From contig NZ_WOWS01000003.1 of NCBI RefSeq assembly GCF_009741275.1, forward strand, positions 1 to 64,000: a stretch of 64,000 nt of DNA. The letters are read 5' to 3'. The first letter of the stretch is position 1. Each line of letters starts with the position of its first letter. The stretch comes from Winogradskyella endarachnes. GTDB taxonomy: Bacteria > Bacteroidota > Bacteroidia > Flavobacteriales > Flavobacteriaceae. Below are positions 45,269 through 54,941 of this stretch, in pieces. The notes beneath the pieces are model-generated. The model was not told the origin of the DNA and made no database searches. It worked only from the letters and a program-made list of their open reading frames with translations. Position numbers and translations under genes: made by a program.

Positions 45269-45742
45269 ATGGATGTACAAAAAACGTATACAGTAGAAGA
45301 GGCCAAACGAAAGTTAGAGCGTTATTGTGCTTACCAAGAGCGTTGCCATAAAGAAGTGAAAACAAAACTGAAGGCAATGCGCATGATACCAGAAGCTATA
45401 GATGTTGTTTTGGTGCATTTAATAGAGCATAATTTTTTAAACGAAGAACGTTTTGCTAAGGCTTTTGTGCGTGGAAAATTCAATATTAAAAAATGGGGAA
45501 GAAACCGTTTGGTAAGAGAGTTAAAACAGAGAGAGATTTCTAAGTACAGTATTGATGTGGCTTTAAAAGAAATAGACTTAGAGGACTATTACCAAACTTT
45601 AGACGATTTAACGGTGAAACGTATACACCAAGTAAAGGAAAAGGATATGTATAAAAAGAAGAAAAAGGTGGCAGATTACTTGCTGTATAGAGGTTGGGAG
45701 TCGCATTTAATTTATGAAAAACTCAACGAACATTTAAAATAA
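45269..45742 (+). CDS. recX: Regulatory protein RecX
   Basis: 157 aa, three-helix repeat family (YTVEEAKRKLERYCAYQERC, then FLNEERFAKAFVRGKFNIKK, then WGRNRLVRELKQREIS). It caps or disassembles RecA filaments. Monocistronic. The 247 bp before it contain no gene. Confidence 0.92.
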   Translation: MDVQKTYTVEEAKRKLERYCAYQERCHKEVKTKLKAMRMIPEAIDVVLVHLIEHNFLNEERFAKAFVRGKFNIKKWGRNRLVRELKQREISKYSIDVALKEIDLEDYYQTLDDLTVKRIHQVKEKDMYKKKKKVADYLLYRGWESHLIYEKLNEHLK

Positions 45743-45777
45743 AAAAGCCTTTTTGATCATACAAAAAGGCTTTTTTT
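45741..45777 (+). terminator. Bidirectional terminator
   Basis: AAAAAGCCTTTTTG and CAAAAAGGCTTTTT form a perfect stem with a 6-nt loop between recX and the convergent barrel gene. Confidence 0.88.
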
Positions 45778-45796
45778 ATGTGTGTTGTGTACGTTT

Positions 45797-46279
45797 TTAC
45801 AAATTAAACGTCATACCAAGATTCAAAGTAAATTGGTTGTGTATATCTATAGAATCTTTATCGTATTTGGCAAGCGGAAAGTTAGCTTCTGTGTACAGAC
45901 CAAAACCTGGTGAAAAGAAATAACGAGCACCTACGTGTCCACCAAAATTTTTAAGACTTAGGTTTAAACCTGGATAAAAGTCAAAGTTTTCGTCTACATT
46001 AATAACGTTACCTAAGTTAGCGTTAAAACGTGCTTTTAAATCAAAACGGTCTTCAAAATCTAAATTTTCAATCCAGCTAGAACCACCTAAAGCATAAGAA
46101 GACGATACACCAACAGAGATGTTTTCTCCTAAACCATGATCAAAACTAACATTAATCCCAGTAGCATAATCTTGAATATTAGCACCAACTTGAAATTTTT
46201 GATCGCCTTCACCTACAAAGGCCTGTGCATTACCAAAACTAAATGCTAATAAAGCGACAATTAATACAATATTTTTCAT
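45797..46279 (-). CDS. Small outer-membrane beta-barrel protein
   Basis: 160 aa, signal peptide ending GNAQA, followed by about eight amphipathic strands and the terminal LNLGMTFNL (C-terminal hydrophobic residue). Fits an OmpX/DUF-type eight-stranded barrel. Function unknown. Confidence 0.75.
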   Translation of the reverse strand: MKNIVLIVALLAFSFGNAQAFVGEGDQKFQVGANIQDYATGINVSFDHGLGENISVGVSSSYALGGSSWIENLDFEDRFDLKARFNANLGNVINVDENFDFYPGLNLSLKNFGGHVGARYFFSPGFGLYTEANFPLAKYDKDSIDIHNQFTLNLGMTFNL

Positions 46280-46337
46280 TTTTTTTATTTTAATAAATCA
46301 GGGCAAATATACAAATAGAATTCTAATCTACGTGAGA

Positions 46338-47201
46338 TTATTCGTCTAAAGACTTGGTGTTTGTAATGGCTTTTTCGTTTTTATAATCAATCCATTTTTG
46401 CCCTTTTAGGCGTCGCATAAGATTATCAAAATGGCGCATTATTACAATATTATAAATGGCTTTGCCTAAGTTTTTAGGATTTCTAGCAATAGCACGTAAG
46501 CTCATAGAAAAACCAGGTGTTATATACCTCATGTAATGCCAATAACCTTCTGGCATGTATAAAACATCACCATGATTGAGTTGGCAGACCCAACCTTTAG
46601 CTTTTTTTAATGCAGGCCACTTTTCTAGATCCGGATTATTAAAATCTATATCTTCTCTAGTAATTAAAGCATGTGGCACCTTATAAAGGTATTTAGTTTG
46701 TTTTTGATCAAATAAAATACATTCTTTTTTACCGTTAAAATGAAAATGAAAAATGTTAGCCAAATCTATATCGTAATGCATAAAGGTGTGCGAATCTGTA
46801 CCACCAAAAAACAACATTGGTAATGTTTTCATTAACCGAAGTCCAAAATCTGGGTAGCTAAAGTCCTTTTGTAATTGTGGCACTTCTTTTAAGATATTCC
46901 AAAGGAAGATGCGATATTTGGTAGGTTCACGCTGCAGTAAATCTACATAATCGCTCATTTTCATTTCGGCATGCGCTTGGTTAAAACCATCTTTATAATC
47001 TACAGGTCTGTCGTCGTAAAGTGGCACCGTAATATCGCCTGCAATATCTTTTATATAATCTAAATTCCACTTAGTGTACGCAGGCCAATCTGTTATAGCA
47101 TGTTCTATAACCACAGGTTTTTGTGGTTTAAAATAGAGGTTTAAAAAGTCGTCCTTCGTGATTGTTTTTACACGAGGAATTGCTGTAAGATTGTGTTTCA
47201 A
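46338..47201 (-). CDS. JmjC-like cupin (cupin_8) dioxygenase
   Basis: 287 aa. The iron site of 2-oxoglutarate dioxygenases is visible as H-Y-D (HTFMHYDIDLANIF) and a distal His in MPEGYWHYMRYITPG. WPAYTKWNLDYIKDIAGD at the N-terminus is typical of cupin_8 proteins. These hydroxylate protein side chains; the target here is unknown. Confidence 0.88.
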   Translation of the reverse strand: MKHNLTAIPRVKTITKDDFLNLYFKPQKPVVIEHAITDWPAYTKWNLDYIKDIAGDITVPLYDDRPVDYKDGFNQAHAEMKMSDYVDLLQREPTKYRIFLWNILKEVPQLQKDFSYPDFGLRLMKTLPMLFFGGTDSHTFMHYDIDLANIFHFHFNGKKECILFDQKQTKYLYKVPHALITREDIDFNNPDLEKWPALKKAKGWVCQLNHGDVLYMPEGYWHYMRYITPGFSMSLRAIARNPKNLGKAIYNIVIMRHFDNLMRRLKGQKWIDYKNEKAITNTKSLDE

Positions 47202-47303
47202 AAATTAAATGAATTTAGCTTCAAATTTAAAGAAATGAAAATAAATGTCCTTTTTCAAGTGTTAAAATTGTAGGAAGCTTATTATGATTTCAAGTTAAAG
47301 AAC

Positions 47304-47612
47304 CTAGTTATCTAATTTAAATTTATCAGAATTTGAAACGATTAGTAAATAAGGAATACCAATCATTAAGGCACCAAAAAAGAAATACTCTTCTAGTTTA
47401 GGCTTGTCTAATCCATAACTTAAAGCTAAACCTATAAGCATAATTACAGCCATACCAAACATGGCATTTCTGAATACAGTGGCAATGCCTTCTATATCAT
47501 AGTTCTCTTTTTTTTCAGTAGACATGGTATTATAACTAGCTATTAAAAAGTACATTTTACCGTACTTAATCAATGCCCCTAAAACAATAAACAAGATTAT
47601 AATAAACAACAT
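47304..47612 (-). CDS. DUF3784-like small membrane protein
   Basis: 102 aa with three membrane helices and the stretch LIASYNTMSTEKKENYD between the first two, matching the DUF3784 pattern. Function unknown. It follows the 157-aa gene by 15 bp on the same strand. Confidence 0.75.
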   Translation of the reverse strand: MLFIIILFIVLGALIKYGKMYFLIASYNTMSTEKKENYDIEGIATVFRNAMFGMAVIMLIGLALSYGLDKPKLEEYFFFGALMIGIPYLLIVSNSDKFKLDN

Positions 47613-47627
47613 AGGTTTTGATTTTAA

Positions 47628-48101
47628 TTATAACCATTTGGTCTCTCTAGATGTGGCATCTAACACATCTATTTGTAAAACTGAAGCAATTTGTTTAGCT
47701 TTTGTAAAGGCTTCGTCTACGTCTTTTGTATCGTAAATCTCTATTTTCTGATTGGTATTATAAAACAAATTTACTTTAACAATAGCACTAGAGACATTAG
47801 CACTAGCACTTGCAGCCCAAACGGTTGTAGTTTCTGTGGTTTTAAAAACAGATACATAGTCTATGTCTGGAAGCGGTTGCCATTTGCCAAACGATAAGCC
47901 AAAAAAAGATTTTGTGCGTCTATAAGTGTTTTGTTTAAAATTTAGTTCAACACCATCTTGTATTAGTAAATAGATACCTGTAAAAAGTGGAACTAAGCCT
48001 TTAATATCATCAAATAAGGTAATAAGACCAACAATTAGAGCAACAAAGCCCAAAATCAGCTGCCACAGTAAATTTTTTCGTTTAAATTTAAATATGTTCA
48101 T
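47628..48101 (-). CDS. Membrane protein with C-terminal Ig/PH-like domain
   Basis: 157 aa with two N-terminal membrane helices followed by a soluble domain ending LQIDVLDATSRETKWL. A clearly related sequence, including the LDAT ending, occurs in the frameshifted gene at 55419-55966, so the genome keeps at least two paralogues. Function unknown. Confidence 0.7.
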   Translation of the reverse strand: MNIFKFKRKNLLWQLILGFVALIVGLITLFDDIKGLVPLFTGIYLLIQDGVELNFKQNTYRRTKSFFGLSFGKWQPLPDIDYVSVFKTTETTTVWAASASANVSSAIVKVNLFYNTNQKIEIYDTKDVDEAFTKAKQIASVLQIDVLDATSRETKWL

Positions 48102-48120
48102 AGTTGATATTTAAGGTTAA

Positions 48121-48153
48121 AAAAAAGTCCATTCTGTTAAAAATGGACTTTTA
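48121..48153 (-). terminator. Terminator of the flotillin operon
   Basis: The stem AAAAGTCCATT / AATGGACTTTT downstream of the flotillin stop; it also separates the flotillin genes from the 157-aa gene. Confidence 0.8.
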
Positions 48154-48169
48154 TGAGTTTTAGTAGGTC

Positions 48170-49594
48170 TTAAGATTTTTCAATTTTAGCATCTTCAGCT
48201 TCAATCTCTTTTTTGTCTTTTCCTTTTAAATACTCTGGTAAATCCATACCAGCCATATTAAACATATCTTGTAAAGGAGGTACTGATTTGTACATACCAG
48301 ATAAGAAATTAGCCGTAGATGATTTGCCGTCTTCGCTACCAGAACCACCATCCCAAACAGTTACTTTATCGATTTTAATATTCTTAATGGCTTCGGCTTG
48401 TGCTTGTACTAGTTCTGGTAATTTATCTGCAATTAATAATAATACTGCATCTCTACTATTGTTACCAGCTGCTTTTACAATCTGCTCCATACCAGCTGCT
48501 TGTTTGGTTAAGATTTCAAACTGCCCTTGTGCTTCGGCCTGTGCTTTAAATAATATCGCATCGGCTTCACCTTTGGCTTTACGTCTAATACGCTCAGCTT
48601 CTGCTTCAGCATCAATTTCAGCCTTTTGTTTATCAATTTCAGCAGGTACAATAATATCTGCCATTTGCGAAGAACGCTCACGATCTGCTCTGGCTGTTTC
48701 GGCTTCTTGCTCTGCCGCATAAGACTCCTCTAAGGCTTTTGCAGCCTGTACTTTCTCTGCAGCTATTGCTACACGTTCTGCTTCTGCTTCTCTTTGACGA
48801 CGTAACGAATCTGAATTTGCTACGGAAATTTTAGCAGTATTTTCTCCTTCTACAGCTTGTGCATTAGCTGCAGCGACTTGTGTACGCTCGTCTTGTTTGG
48901 CATTAGCCTCACCAATAGAACCATCTCTAGTTTTTTCTGCAACCGATTTACGTGCTGCGTTAATAGCATGTGCTGCAGCTTCCTTACCAAGGGCTTCAAT
49001 ATAACCAGACTCGTCAACGATATCTGTAATGTTTACGTTGATGAGTTTTAAACCAACTTTCTTTAATTCTGTTTCAACCGATTGCGAGATGTTAGTTAAA
49101 AACTTATCGCGATCGTTGTTAATTTCTTCAATATCCATAGAAGCCACTACCAAACGTAATTGACCAAAAATAATTTCTTTCGCTAATTCTTGAACATCTT
49201 GTGCGCCTAAACCTAATAAACGTTCTGCAGCATTTTGCATTACACCTGGTTCTGTAGAAACACCAATGGTAAAACGAGAAGGCACATTAACACGGATGTT
49301 TTGTTTAGATAAGGCATTAATTAAGTTAACCTCAATAGAAATAGGTGTTAAATCTAAAAATTCATAATCTTGAATCACAGGAATAATAAAGGCAGCTCCA
49401 CCATGTATACATTTAGCCGATTGGCCGCCTCCAACTTTTCCGTAGACTACTAAAATCCGATCCGATGGACAACGTTTGTAGCGTTTTATTAAAATAATTA
49501 AAGTCAGTACAATAAATAAGACCACAAAAATGGCAAGCATTGGCACACCTAAGCTGCCTACGTTAAAATTTTCTTGAATGGTTAGTAATGTCAT
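48170..49594 (-). CDS. Flotillin-family (SPFH) membrane scaffold protein
   Basis: 474 aa. One N-terminal membrane helix (~18-38), the SPFH/band-7 domain (DRILVVYGKVGGGQSAKCIH to about residue 190), then a long Ala/Glu-rich coiled coil (EAEAERIRRKAKGEADAILF region, ~230-370) and a C-terminal tail. It organises membrane microdomains. The NfeD-like gene lies 27 bp upstream on the same strand, the usual partner for this family. Confidence 0.93.
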   Translation of the reverse strand: MTLLTIQENFNVGSLGVPMLAIFVVLFIVLTLIILIKRYKRCPSDRILVVYGKVGGGQSAKCIHGGAAFIIPVIQDYEFLDLTPISIEVNLINALSKQNIRVNVPSRFTIGVSTEPGVMQNAAERLLGLGAQDVQELAKEIIFGQLRLVVASMDIEEINNDRDKFLTNISQSVETELKKVGLKLINVNITDIVDESGYIEALGKEAAAHAINAARKSVAEKTRDGSIGEANAKQDERTQVAAANAQAVEGENTAKISVANSDSLRRQREAEAERVAIAAEKVQAAKALEESYAAEQEAETARADRERSSQMADIIVPAEIDKQKAEIDAEAEAERIRRKAKGEADAILFKAQAEAQGQFEILTKQAAGMEQIVKAAGNNSRDAVLLLIADKLPELVQAQAEAIKNIKIDKVTVWDGGSGSEDGKSSTANFLSGMYKSVPPLQDMFNMAGMDLPEYLKGKDKKEIEAEDAKIEKS

Positions 49595-49621
49595 AGTTTT
49601 TAAATTTGAAGGTTTGTGTTA

Positions 49622-50245
49622 TTAGTTAGATATTTTCTTTTGAGTGTTTCCGCTCAATAAAGGTTCAGGTTGTGCTATTGAAGGCTCAATTGGTTTGCGT
49701 GTTTGGTCAACTATCAAAATACCGTTAGAGGTCACATCAACGACTTTAATTATGGTTCCTGTTTTTAATGGTGTTAAAGCATCGGTTAAAGCATCTAATT
49801 CTCTCATGGTACCTTGTACACTAACACTTACTTTTCCCATTTTAGAACGGTCTGCCCCAATGGTTAAATACACTTCACCAACCGCATCAATAGCATTTTT
49901 ATAATTTAAAGTACCACTATCAGTTAGTTTACTAATAAAGTAGAAGAGTGTTGCCATAATGACCATCATTAATAGACCACAAATTGTGGAAACTATAATG
50001 GTTAATGGTGTAGAAAGGCCAGCATCTATACAGGCAATGCCGCTCCAACCAAAAATGGTAAAAAAGCCAACGAGGTTTTTAAAGGAAATAAACTGAAAGC
50101 CAGCTTCTATATCTGCATCAATATCATCAGCATCGCCTCCTGTAAACGCCATAATCATAACCACAGTAAAGACAAGAGAACCAATGATAGCTGTTAACCA
50201 ATATATTTTGGAAAGTAATTCTAAATTTGAAAACCAGTCTGCCAT
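49622..50245 (-). CDS. NfeD-like membrane protein with OB fold
   Basis: 207 aa. Three to four membrane helices (residues ~10-30, 55-70, 75-100) followed by a C-terminal OB-fold (GEVYLTIGADRSKMGKVSVS, then LKTGTIIKVVDVTSNGILIV). NfeD-like proteins pair with flotillins, as here. Confidence 0.85.
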   Translation of the reverse strand: MADWFSNLELLSKIYWLTAIIGSLVFTVVMIMAFTGGDADDIDADIEAGFQFISFKNLVGFFTIFGWSGIACIDAGLSTPLTIIVSTICGLLMMVIMATLFYFISKLTDSGTLNYKNAIDAVGEVYLTIGADRSKMGKVSVSVQGTMRELDALTDALTPLKTGTIIKVVDVTSNGILIVDQTRKPIEPSIAQPEPLLSGNTQKKISN

Positions 50246-50674
50246 AATTCTAGGGTTTAATTTGAGTTAATAAAGATACAACCATAATACGTTTTTAGGC
50301 CTATTATTTTGAAAGTAAATTAGTCACAAAAAGCCCACCAAAAAAGACACAGAATGTCCTGGTTATTTGTAAATCTTGTATTGGATACGTATTTATCCAA
50401 TATTAGGAATGTAAAATGTATATGATGGTTATTTGTAGTGTGGTTGTTTTAATGCTTTTGAAGCTTCATAAAAGATTAAATCTTAACCACTTTCAAGATA
50501 TAAGTAGCAGATGAATGAATTTTGTTACAGTTTTTTTGAGAAATATTTTTTAGAATCAGTTTGTCATTCCTGCAAAGACATTTTGAAGAATATGTTTGCC
50601 AAGTTGAGTTGACATTACTTCTAAAGTGACCATATACAATTTATAAGGCGCTCTATTTGTCATTCCAGTGCTTT

Positions 50675-50818
50675 GTCATTCCTGCGCAGGCAGGAGTCTA
50701 CTGCTTATCCTTAATTATGTATGTGATATTACTTTTATATAATTACTCGTTGTTAGAATTATAGGAATTGTTTATGCTGTATTATATAATTGTGGATTCC
50801 TGCCTACGCAGTAATGAC
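50675..50818. mobile_element. MITE-like palindromic element, copy 1 (144 bp)
   Basis: The ends are 24-bp inverted repeats beginning GTCATTCCTGCGCAGG and finishing CGCAGTAATGAC. The interior is AT-rich. Copy 2 at 51327-51470 has the same length and differs at only two positions by eye. A partial end (GTCATTCCTGC) also occurs at 50562. The rest of the 50246-50878 gap has no gene I can support. Confidence 0.8.
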
Positions 50819-50878
50819 AAAAATTGTAGTCATGACTACTTGAATGCAAACTGAAATTCTCTGCGATAAATGCCTGTT

Positions 50879-51190
50879 TTATTGTTGAAAACAAGTCCAG
50901 TCTTTAGATAAATCTTTCCAGATAGGATTTTCTTCTTCAATAAGATTTATTTTCCATTGACGTTTCCATTTTTTCATATTCTTTTCTCTCTTAATGGCAT
51001 CATTAACATACTGGTAGGTTTCAAAATATATTAATCTATTTAAACCATATTTTTTAGTAAAACCTTCGATTAACTTGTTTTTGTGCTCAAACATTCTGCG
51101 TTCTAAATCATTGGTAACACCAATATACAAAGTGCCATTATATTTGTTGGATAGTATGTACAGGTAATATTGATGTACGTTTTTATGCAT
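50879..51190 (-). CDS. GIY-YIG nuclease-domain protein
   Basis: 103 aa, a single GIY-YIG domain: YYLYILSNKYNGTLYIGVTN with the L-Y-I/L-Y-I-G signature, the conserved Arg in LERRMFEHK, and a basic C-terminal helix (KREKNMKKWKRQWK). Proteins of this size (UPF0213-like) are often found in multiple copies near genome repeats. It sits exactly between two copies of the 144-bp palindromic element. Start at ATG 51190; a 321-bp gap follows on its 5' side, filled mainly by element copy 2. Confidence 0.85.
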   Translation of the reverse strand: MHKNVHQYYLYILSNKYNGTLYIGVTNDLERRMFEHKNKLIEGFTKKYGLNRLIYFETYQYVNDAIKREKNMKKWKRQWKINLIEEENPIWKDLSKDWTCFQQ

Positions 51191-51326
51191 ATTATTATTG
51201 ATGCATTTTAGATGAGTCTTTTTTAACTTGAGCGTTTATCTCTTTTTTAGGGTTAAAAAAGTTTTGATTTGAATAAAGATATAAATTGTTTTTAAGTTTT
51301 GAAAAAGAGCAGATTATTTTCTGTCT

Positions 51327-51470
51327 GTCATTCCTGCGCAGGCAGGAATCTACTGCTTATCCTTAATTATGTATGTGATATTACTTTTATATAATTACTC
51401 GTTGTTAGAATTATAGGAATTGTTTATGCTGTATTATATAATTGTGGATTCCTGCCTACGCAGGAATGAC
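51327..51470. mobile_element. MITE-like palindromic element, copy 2 (144 bp)
   Basis: Same orientation as copy 1. Ends GTCATTCCTGCGCAGG and CCTACGCAGGAATGAC; 24-bp terminal inverted repeats with one mismatch. No clear target-site duplication. Confidence 0.8.
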
Positions 51471-51511
51471 AAAAAGAGTAGTAATGGCAATATAAATTAG
51501 AATGACATTAA

Positions 51512-53347
51512 TTATTTAAACGTATATCGCAAGCCAAACAACACATTACTTGGTGGCATTGGTGTAAAACCAGATTCAATATAATCCGCATCAAAAATGT
51601 TGCTTGCTGTTATTGATAATTCCACTTGTTTTAATGCCATTACAAGAGACGCATCCCAAACGTTGTAAGTTTGTCCTGTGGTACGTTCGGCGTATTTGTA
51701 AACAATATTCTGACTGATGTTTTTAAATAATTTTGTACTTAATCGTGTTGTAAAATGATGTTTTAAGGTATTTAGTGAGTAACGCGATAATTCTGGGTTT
51801 TGGTCTAAAATATCATCTTCTAAAAAGCTATAACCAATGGCTAAAGTTTGGTTGAAGTTATTCAACTTAAAATTATAAGCGGCATCAAATTCAAATCCTT
51901 TAGTGTTGACTTCGGCAATATTTGTTGCTGTAAAGGATTCTTCATCTGTATTTTGCCTTATATAATCAATTAGATTCTTTGCATCTCTGTTAAAAGCCGC
52001 TAAGGTTACTGAGAATTTTGGTGTTATATATTTTAGTCCTACTTCTTGCGCTAAGGCTTCTTCTGGTTCTAAATCAGGATTTCCAATACTTCCGCCACCA
52101 TTATAATACAAATCAGTGTAAGTTGGTATTCTGTAGGTGTAACCCACATTTCCGTAGGCTTTTAAGTTATTAGTAATATCATAACCAATGTCTAAACCAG
52201 GAAAGGCATTAAATTTAAAATCGGAATAATACGTCATTGCCACACCAGGTGTAATGTCTAATCGGTTATCTGCAAGTTCAAATCTATGTTCTAAGAAAAC
52301 GGTTGCCATAAAACGATTACGATTACCTAAGTTATTGCTTCGTAAGTATACTTTAGACATATCAACACCAAAACCAGTCTCGCCTAATTCAGATGTGTAG
52401 GATGCATTAGCTTCTGCACCAATTTTATTAGAAATATGGAAGTTTCTAAAAAAATTAGGATCGTCACGTTGTAGTAAGAACATATCTTGATTACGTTTCC
52501 AGTAGACACGCGGTTGAATTTTTAGTCTTTCAGATTTAAATTTAGTTGTTAAAGCAATTAAACTATTTTGTGTTTCTTCATATTCATTAAAACCCCAACT
52601 AGATGGTGTGTAGAAATTTTCAGCACCAAAATTCTTTTCAAAAAACGTTGCTATCATTTCAATAGGTTGTGCTTTTTTGTTAAACACACTCTTTAAGAAA
52701 TAGTTAGAATTGTCGTAATCTGTATTATACCGATAGCCTTCTGACGTCATTTTCCCAGCATGAAAAATATGTGTTGAGTTTTCTAAATTAGAACCAACTG
52801 TTACCGAACCGTTAAGCTGACCAAAAGAACCCGCTTCAACATTTACAGAAACAGCATTGTTTACCTTAGATTTTGTAACAATATTAATAGCACCATTAAA
52901 AGCATTTTGCCCAAATACTCTAGCAGCAGGCCCTTTAATAATTTCAATACGCTCAATAACTTCTAGAGGTAAAGCCGCATTCATGGTATGATGACCAGTT
53001 TGTGCATCGTCCATTTTTATACCATCAATTAATAGAAGTGTTTGGTCAAAACCACCACCTCTAATAAATAAATCGGCCTGACTTCCGCCTGTGCCACGTC
53101 TTCTAATATCTACACCAGCTACTTGTTGTAGTAAATCTGCCACGTTGGTTGCAGAGCTATTTTTAATATCAGTTGCAGTAATAAGATTAATTGTTCTAGA
53201 ATTTTCTTTGAATGGTAAGTCTATACGTGTAGAGGTTACTACAACTTCACTTAAAGAATCCGTTTTAATTTCTGGTTGCTCGTTTTGTGCGTTTAACTGA
53301 AAGGCATTAAAAGCTAAAACTATAAAAAGTAAGATTAATTTTTTCAT
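51512..53347 (-). CDS. TonB-dependent receptor, BtuB-like
   Basis: 611 aa from ATG 53347 (MKKLILLFIVLAFNAFQLNA signal peptide); an ATG eight codons earlier is less likely. Plug domain with SEVVVTSTRIDLPFKENSRT, VADLLQQVAGVDIRRRGTGG, LFIRGGGFDQTLLLIDGIKM; barrel ending NVLFGLRYTFK. Length and plug resemble vitamin B12-type receptors, but no B12 riboswitch is evident upstream. It is divergent from a MocR-type regulator 97 bp away, which probably controls it. Confidence 0.88.
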   Translation of the reverse strand: MKKLILLFIVLAFNAFQLNAQNEQPEIKTDSLSEVVVTSTRIDLPFKENSRTINLITATDIKNSSATNVADLLQQVAGVDIRRRGTGGSQADLFIRGGGFDQTLLLIDGIKMDDAQTGHHTMNAALPLEVIERIEIIKGPAARVFGQNAFNGAINIVTKSKVNNAVSVNVEAGSFGQLNGSVTVGSNLENSTHIFHAGKMTSEGYRYNTDYDNSNYFLKSVFNKKAQPIEMIATFFEKNFGAENFYTPSSWGFNEYEETQNSLIALTTKFKSERLKIQPRVYWKRNQDMFLLQRDDPNFFRNFHISNKIGAEANASYTSELGETGFGVDMSKVYLRSNNLGNRNRFMATVFLEHRFELADNRLDITPGVAMTYYSDFKFNAFPGLDIGYDITNNLKAYGNVGYTYRIPTYTDLYYNGGGSIGNPDLEPEEALAQEVGLKYITPKFSVTLAAFNRDAKNLIDYIRQNTDEESFTATNIAEVNTKGFEFDAAYNFKLNNFNQTLAIGYSFLEDDILDQNPELSRYSLNTLKHHFTTRLSTKLFKNISQNIVYKYAERTTGQTYNVWDASLVMALKQVELSITASNIFDADYIESGFTPMPPSNVLFGLRYTFK

Positions 53348-53412
53348 CTCTATATGTTTTGCAATACACATTGTTGCATCATTTAATTTTATAATGCAAA
53401 AGTCGTAACTTT

Positions 53413-53457
53413 CCGGACGATTAAACTAGTCCAGTTTTAAAACAATGAATAGTCCGG
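53413..53457. promoter_or_regulatory. Candidate MocR operator (GTCC/GGAC half-sites)
   Basis: CCGGAC (53413-53418) and GTCCAG (53429-53434) form an inverted pair spaced by 10 nt between the divergent promoters; a third half-site, AGTCCGG (53451-53457), overlaps the first codons of the regulator gene. This arrangement suits autoregulation and control of the divergent receptor gene. Confidence 0.45.
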
Positions 53458-54941
53458 TTATTGATATATTAAGTCAGCTTGTAACTTTCGATAAAACTAA
53501 AGTGCAACCTGTTTATATGCAAGTAGCACAGAAAGTGATAAATGCTATACAACGTGGCTATTTAGAAAAAGGGACTCAATTACCAGGAACACGTGTATTA
53601 AGTCAGTTATTAAAGGTGCATAGAAATACTGCAGTTGCGGTTTATGATGAATTGGCATCACAAGGTTGGGTAGATATTGTAGCTAATAAAGGTACATTTG
53701 TTTTAATTCCGGAAGTGTTAGACACCAAAATTAAAGCAGCAACACAGCATATTCATAAAGCATATGCGTATCCAAAAGTTGCTGGTTTTCCGTTTCAGCA
53801 ATCGTTTCATTTATCATCTACCTCAGAAGAAACTGAAGCAAAATATACTATTAGTGATGGTAAACCCGATTTGAGATTACATCCTGTGTATCAATTTTCT
53901 AGATGGTATAGTGCAGCCATGAAACGCAAACCACTTATTAATAAGTGGAATAGAACGAGTGCGCTAATCCCTTCTGTTTTTAGCCTACAACTCTGTAATT
54001 ATCTAAACGCAACACGTGGATTTCATATAAAACCTAACAATTTATTGAATACACGTAGCACAGAAATGAGCTTATATATTGTATCTAGACTCATCATTAA
54101 GCAAAATGATTTGGTCTTAGTTGGACAGTTGAGTAATTATGCGGCAAATATGATTTTTCAGCAAGCAGGTGCTACCATTAGAACGATTCCGGTAGATGAC
54201 AAAGGCTTAGATGTTGATTACATAAAAACTCATTTTTTAGCCGGAAGCATTCGCTGTTTATACATTTGTGCCAATAGAGATTATCCAACAACAGTAACAC
54301 TCAGTGCCAACCGACGATTAGAATTATTGCAACTCGCAAAAGTCTATGGCTTTGCCATTATTGAAGATGATTACGATTACGATTTTCAGTTTACAGGTTC
54401 AGCCATGTTACCTATGGCGAGTGCAGACGTTAGTGGTATGGTTATTTATTTGGGTAAGTTAGGACAGTCATTATTTCCAAGTTTTCATACAGGTTTTGTG
54501 GTAGCACCAGAAAATTTAATTACAGAAGCTAAAAACTATTTGCAATTATTAGATAAGCAAGGCGATTTAATACAAGAACAAATGCTAGCCGAATTAATTT
54601 CTGAAGGCGAAATATACCGATTAAAGAAAAAGAATATTGTCACTTACAAACAACGTCTCGATTGCTTATGTCGTTTTTTGAAGGTACATTTTGATGAAAT
54701 TATTACTTGGGAAAAACCTTCAGGTGGATTAGCGTTATGGTTACAATTTACAGAAACTATATCCTTAGTTAAATTAGCCGAAGAAGCCGAAAAATTAGAT
54801 TTATTTCTGCCAAAAACTATTTTGTATCAAGATAAAAATACCTGTGCCATTCGTTTAGGTTTTGGTCATTTAAATGAAGAAGAACTCGAGATTGTTATAA
54901 AAAAACTAAAACAAGCTTACACTACGACGCTTAATTTTTAA
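53445..54941 (+). CDS. MocR-type GntR/aminotransferase regulator
   Basis: 498 aa. GntR winged helix (VYMQVAQKVINAIQRGYLEK, LPGTRVLSQLLKVHRNTAVA; residues ~15-85), then a class I aminotransferase-like domain with DDYDYDF and the PLP-Lys region LGKLGQSLFPSFHTG. MocR regulators sense PLP or an amine/amino acid. Divergent from the TonB receptor. Its 3' end overlaps the convergent DUF2007 gene by 11 bp. Confidence 0.92.
   Translation: MNSPVIDILSQLVTFDKTKVQPVYMQVAQKVINAIQRGYLEKGTQLPGTRVLSQLLKVHRNTAVAVYDELASQGWVDIVANKGTFVLIPEVLDTKIKAATQHIHKAYAYPKVAGFPFQQSFHLSSTSEETEAKYTISDGKPDLRLHPVYQFSRWYSAAMKRKPLINKWNRTSALIPSVFSLQLCNYLNATRGFHIKPNNLLNTRSTEMSLYIVSRLIIKQNDLVLVGQLSNYAANMIFQQAGATIRTIPVDDKGLDVDYIKTHFLAGSIRCLYICANRDYPTTVTLSANRRLELLQLAKVYGFAIIEDDYDYDFQFTGSAMLPMASADVSGMVIYLGKLGQSLFPSFHTGFVVAPENLITEAKNYLQLLDKQGDLIQEQMLAELISEGEIYRLKKKNIVTYKQRLDCLCRFLKVHFDEIITWEKPSGGLALWLQFTETISLVKLAEEAEKLDLFLPKTILYQDKNTCAIRLGFGHLNEEELEIVIKKLKQAYTTTLNF

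Noticed and set aside
53348-53444. Cobalamin riboswitch upstream of the BtuB-like receptor
   Set aside because: The whole intergenic region is 97 bp and lacks a B12-box; too short for the ~200-nt aptamer.
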